A stretch of 64,000 bases of DNA from the NCBI RefSeq assembly GCF_004000805.1, contig NZ_BILY01000007.1, forward strand, positions 124,001 to 188,000. The letters run 5' to 3'. This document shows, one piece after another, positions 62,503 to 64,000 of this stretch (position 1 is its first letter; the number at the start of each line of letters is the position of its first letter). The notes beneath the pieces are model-generated. The model saw only the letters and a list, made by a program, of their open reading frames with translations, was not told the origin of the DNA and did no database searches. Source of the DNA: Paenibacillus glycanilyticus NBRC 16618. Its GTDB lineage: Bacteria > Bacillota > Bacilli > Paenibacillales > Paenibacillaceae. The position numbers and the translations under genes are program-made.

Positions 62503-63522
62503 TTACTCCGTTGGCTGGTGGAGATAAGTTTTTTTATGGGTCAGCAGCTTGGGACTGACGTCGCAGCAAAGCTTGATTTGCGGATCATCCAGGACAGAAA
62601 GATTTTTGACAGCGATCATATTGAAGCCATGCGGAGGTCCTTCGAGATAAACCCGGTCCGGAGGGATAATTTCTACCGGCTTGCCGGACATATCTATGTT
62701 GGTGTTGTAATCGCGCAAGGCATAGATATGGTAGCCGAAGGATTGCAGGTATTGGACGATGTCACTCTTATCCAGCCCATTGCTCCAGTCAACGTAATTG
62801 CGGTGTACCTCGAAGATAATATTGGGGGCATGGTCCGGAGGCAAATTCAATTGACTCTCAGCGCCCTGAAGGACCGTATGCTCCAGCCCTTCGATATCAA
62901 GAAGAATCAGATCCAAGCTCACAATGTCCTGCTCCTTCACGTATGTATTAATGGAAATGGTATGGAAAACATCAGCATTCCCGCCGGCGTCTTGCTCCGT
63001 TACCAGCTCCGCATGGGCGAAGGAATCTTCCCCGACCAGCTTCATTTTGGCCTGTTCGTCTTTCCATAAACCAAGCTGCCACGCGAGTATATTATCCAGA
63101 CCGTTCAGCTCCGCATTATGCTGCAGCATGTAGAACTGGTCCTTGTTCGGCTCAAAGCAATGCACCGTCCCGCCTTGCGGCAGCAGCTCCTTCGCGACGA
63201 TTAGAGCCTGATCGCCAAAATAAGCTCCGCCAATCAGCACTTCCTTAGCGTGCCTGGAGAAAATCTTCAGCAGCTTGGTCGTCTGCGGCTCCCATACATG
63301 GTCGGGACAATCCGGTTCGGCCAGCAGAAAGTCGCGCGCGATTTTGGTCCGGTAGTAGAAATCGAAGGTTAACCCGCATGCGATTTTTTTCCTCAGAATG
63401 GTGTTTTCGTCAAAGACGGCATCCAATATGGGGGCCGTTATCTCTTCCCTTATATGGATACCTTCCCGGTGAAGGCTATTCTCCATCTGCTTGATTGCGG
63501 CAATTAGTTTCTGCTGGTCCAT
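62503..63522 (-). CDS. FkbM-family SAM-dependent methyltransferase
   Basis: This 339-residue protein has a Rossmann-like methyltransferase fold of the FkbM type: VLIGGAYFGDQALIVAKEL is the SAM-binding glycine loop (variant of GANVGDY), followed by VHCFEPNKDQFYMLQHN and the catalytic-region LDLILLDIEGLEHTVLQGAE split near residue 210. The family methylates hydroxyl groups on glycans or secondary metabolites; the substrate here is unknown. I chose ATG 63522 (MDQQKLIAAIKQM) with AAGGATG upstream. No biosynthetic cluster is visible around it. Confidence 0.88.
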   Translation of the reverse strand: MDQQKLIAAIKQMENSLHREGIHIREEITAPILDAVFDENTILRKKIACGLTFDFYYRTKIARDFLLAEPDCPDHVWEPQTTKLLKIFSRHAKEVLIGGAYFGDQALIVAKELLPQGGTVHCFEPNKDQFYMLQHNAELNGLDNILAWQLGLWKDEQAKMKLVGEDSFAHAELVTEQDAGGNADVFHTISINTYVKEQDIVSLDLILLDIEGLEHTVLQGAESQLNLPPDHAPNIIFEVHRNYVDWSNGLDKSDIVQYLQSFGYHIYALRDYNTNIDMSGKPVEIIPPDRVYLEGPPHGFNMIAVKNLSVLDDPQIKLCCDVSPKLLTHKKTYLHQPTE

Positions 63523-63595
63523 CCCTCTACACATCCTTCTCCACTTGTCTTGTTCATGGAAAAGAATATGTGGCTTCGGCCTCCTTTCATGCCGG

Positions 63596-63640
63596 AAATA
63601 AAAAAAGCATCCAAGCCCCTTAAACCGGGACCGGATGCTT
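63596..63640 (-). terminator. Terminator of mqnC
   Basis: AAGCATCC pairs with GGATGCTT, 10 nt after the mqnC stop, followed on the minus strand by a run of T. Confidence 0.85.
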
Positions 63641-63649
63641 ATACCTCTA

Positions 63650-64000
63650 TTAGTTCTGCATGACAAAGTCTTTCGAAGCATGCTCGTTGTCATCGTACAT
63701 CTTAAGCGTGTTGTATTTCGTATCGCGTTGTGCCGGGATTTTGCCGGACTCGCGGATAAGCTGAAGAATAAGTTCAATGTTAACTTTATGCGTGGTACCC
63801 GCAGCGGATACGACGTTTTCCTCAATCATTGTGCTGCCGAAGTCGTTACAGCCGTACGAGAGCGACTGCTTGCCGATTTCCGGCCCCATCGTTACCCAGG
63901 AAGACTGGAAGTTATCGATATTGTCGAGCATGATGCGGCTAACCGCAACCATCTTAAGATATTCCTCCGGCTTCGACTTCTCCACCTTCCTCATGTTGGT
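63650..64000 (-). CDS. mqnC: Cyclic dehypoxanthinyl futalosine synthase, C-terminal part (cut by window edge)
   Basis: The reading frame is open to base 64000, so only the last 116 residues are seen. The segment YLKMVAVSRIMLDNIDNFQ and GCNDFGSTMIEENVVSAAG match the C-terminal part of MqnC, a radical SAM enzyme in the futalosine route to menaquinone. The iron-sulfur motif is outside the window. MqnE is related, but the ending fits MqnC better. It points to the futalosine rather than the classical men pathway. Confidence 0.85.
   Translation of the reverse strand, partial: TNMRKVEKSKPEEYLKMVAVSRIMLDNIDNFQSSWVTMGPEIGKQSLSYGCNDFGSTMIEENVVSAAGTTHKVNIELILQLIRESGKIPAQRDTKYNTLKMYDDNEHASKDFVMQN

Noticed and set aside
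63523..63825. N-terminal extension of the FkbM protein
   Set aside because: It reads through the mqnC terminator and into the end of mqnC, so it cannot be part of the protein.

Overview
The window looks like chromosome from an endospore-forming, moderate-GC Gram-positive, most likely Paenibacillus or a close relative. The signs are SpoVR, PrkA, YtxC, a YheC/D-type coat protein and a small spore-protein gene, an SLH-anchored glycanase, LplB/LplC-type sugar transport with a YesM/YesN regulator pair, a T-box before thrS and a futalosine-pathway menaquinone gene (mqnC). I see no prophage, IS element, tRNA or rRNA.

Layout. 1-3525: 2-oxoglutarate dehydrogenase E1 (5' end outside the window) and E2. 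3580-9336: a two-component system with a downstream lipoprotein, then an OatA-like acyltransferase/SGNH protein and a LytR-CpsA-Psr protein. 9546-12000: GH51 arabinofuranosidase followed by an ArsR-type regulator. 12248-13847: a GAF-GGDEF cyclase and a TauE-like permease. 13870-24640: a hemicellulose/pectin side-chain locus with a YesM-like kinase, a YesN-like regulator, two permeases, a binding lipoprotein and a very large cell-surface GH53 galactanase. 24807-29782: SpoVR, a YheC/D-like ATP-grasp protein, an NlpC/P60 hydrolase and small unknowns. 29874-33244: the transglutaminase / alpha-E / circularly permuted ATP-grasp trio. 33493-43000: a globin-coupled sensor, PrkA, a DUF2161 protein, an aminotransferase, an AbrB-like regulator, TrmL, an orphan response regulator, SerC and ThpR. 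42979-47970: glnA, aroF and ispH, with a 1.3-kb non-coding interval full of repeats between aroF and ispH. 47992-55461: htrA with its own two-component system, a YugN-like protein and liaFSR. 55777-64000: ammonium transporter, a 43-residue spore protein, a 3D-domain protein, T-box-controlled thrS, ytxC, an FkbM methyltransferase and the 3' end of mqnC.

How the genes work together. The 10-25 kb region reads as sensing, cutting and importing arabinose- and galactose-containing plant polysaccharide. glnA and the ammonium transporter each carry a GlnR/TnrA-type box (TGTNA-N7-TNACA, one perfect, one with a single mismatch) centred about 72 bp before the predicted start of transcription. Several spore genes have matching sporulation promoters readable by eye: sigma-E type for spoVR and ytxC, sigma-G type for the small spore protein, and possibly sigma-F type for the 3D protein. 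The envelope stress genes (htrA/two-component, liaFSR, LCP, OatA-like) form a second theme.

The most unusual sequence is at 46196-46936: seven units with an exact 125-bp period, each carrying two different palindromes in fixed alternation (13 in all), with no coding potential. Beside it the aroF leader consists of six octamer repeats, and other palindromic intergenic elements (three related copies at about 34.6, 45.9 and 62.0 kb, plus others at 17.4 and 62.3 kb) are scattered through the window. Coordinates and motifs were read by eye; no database search was run.
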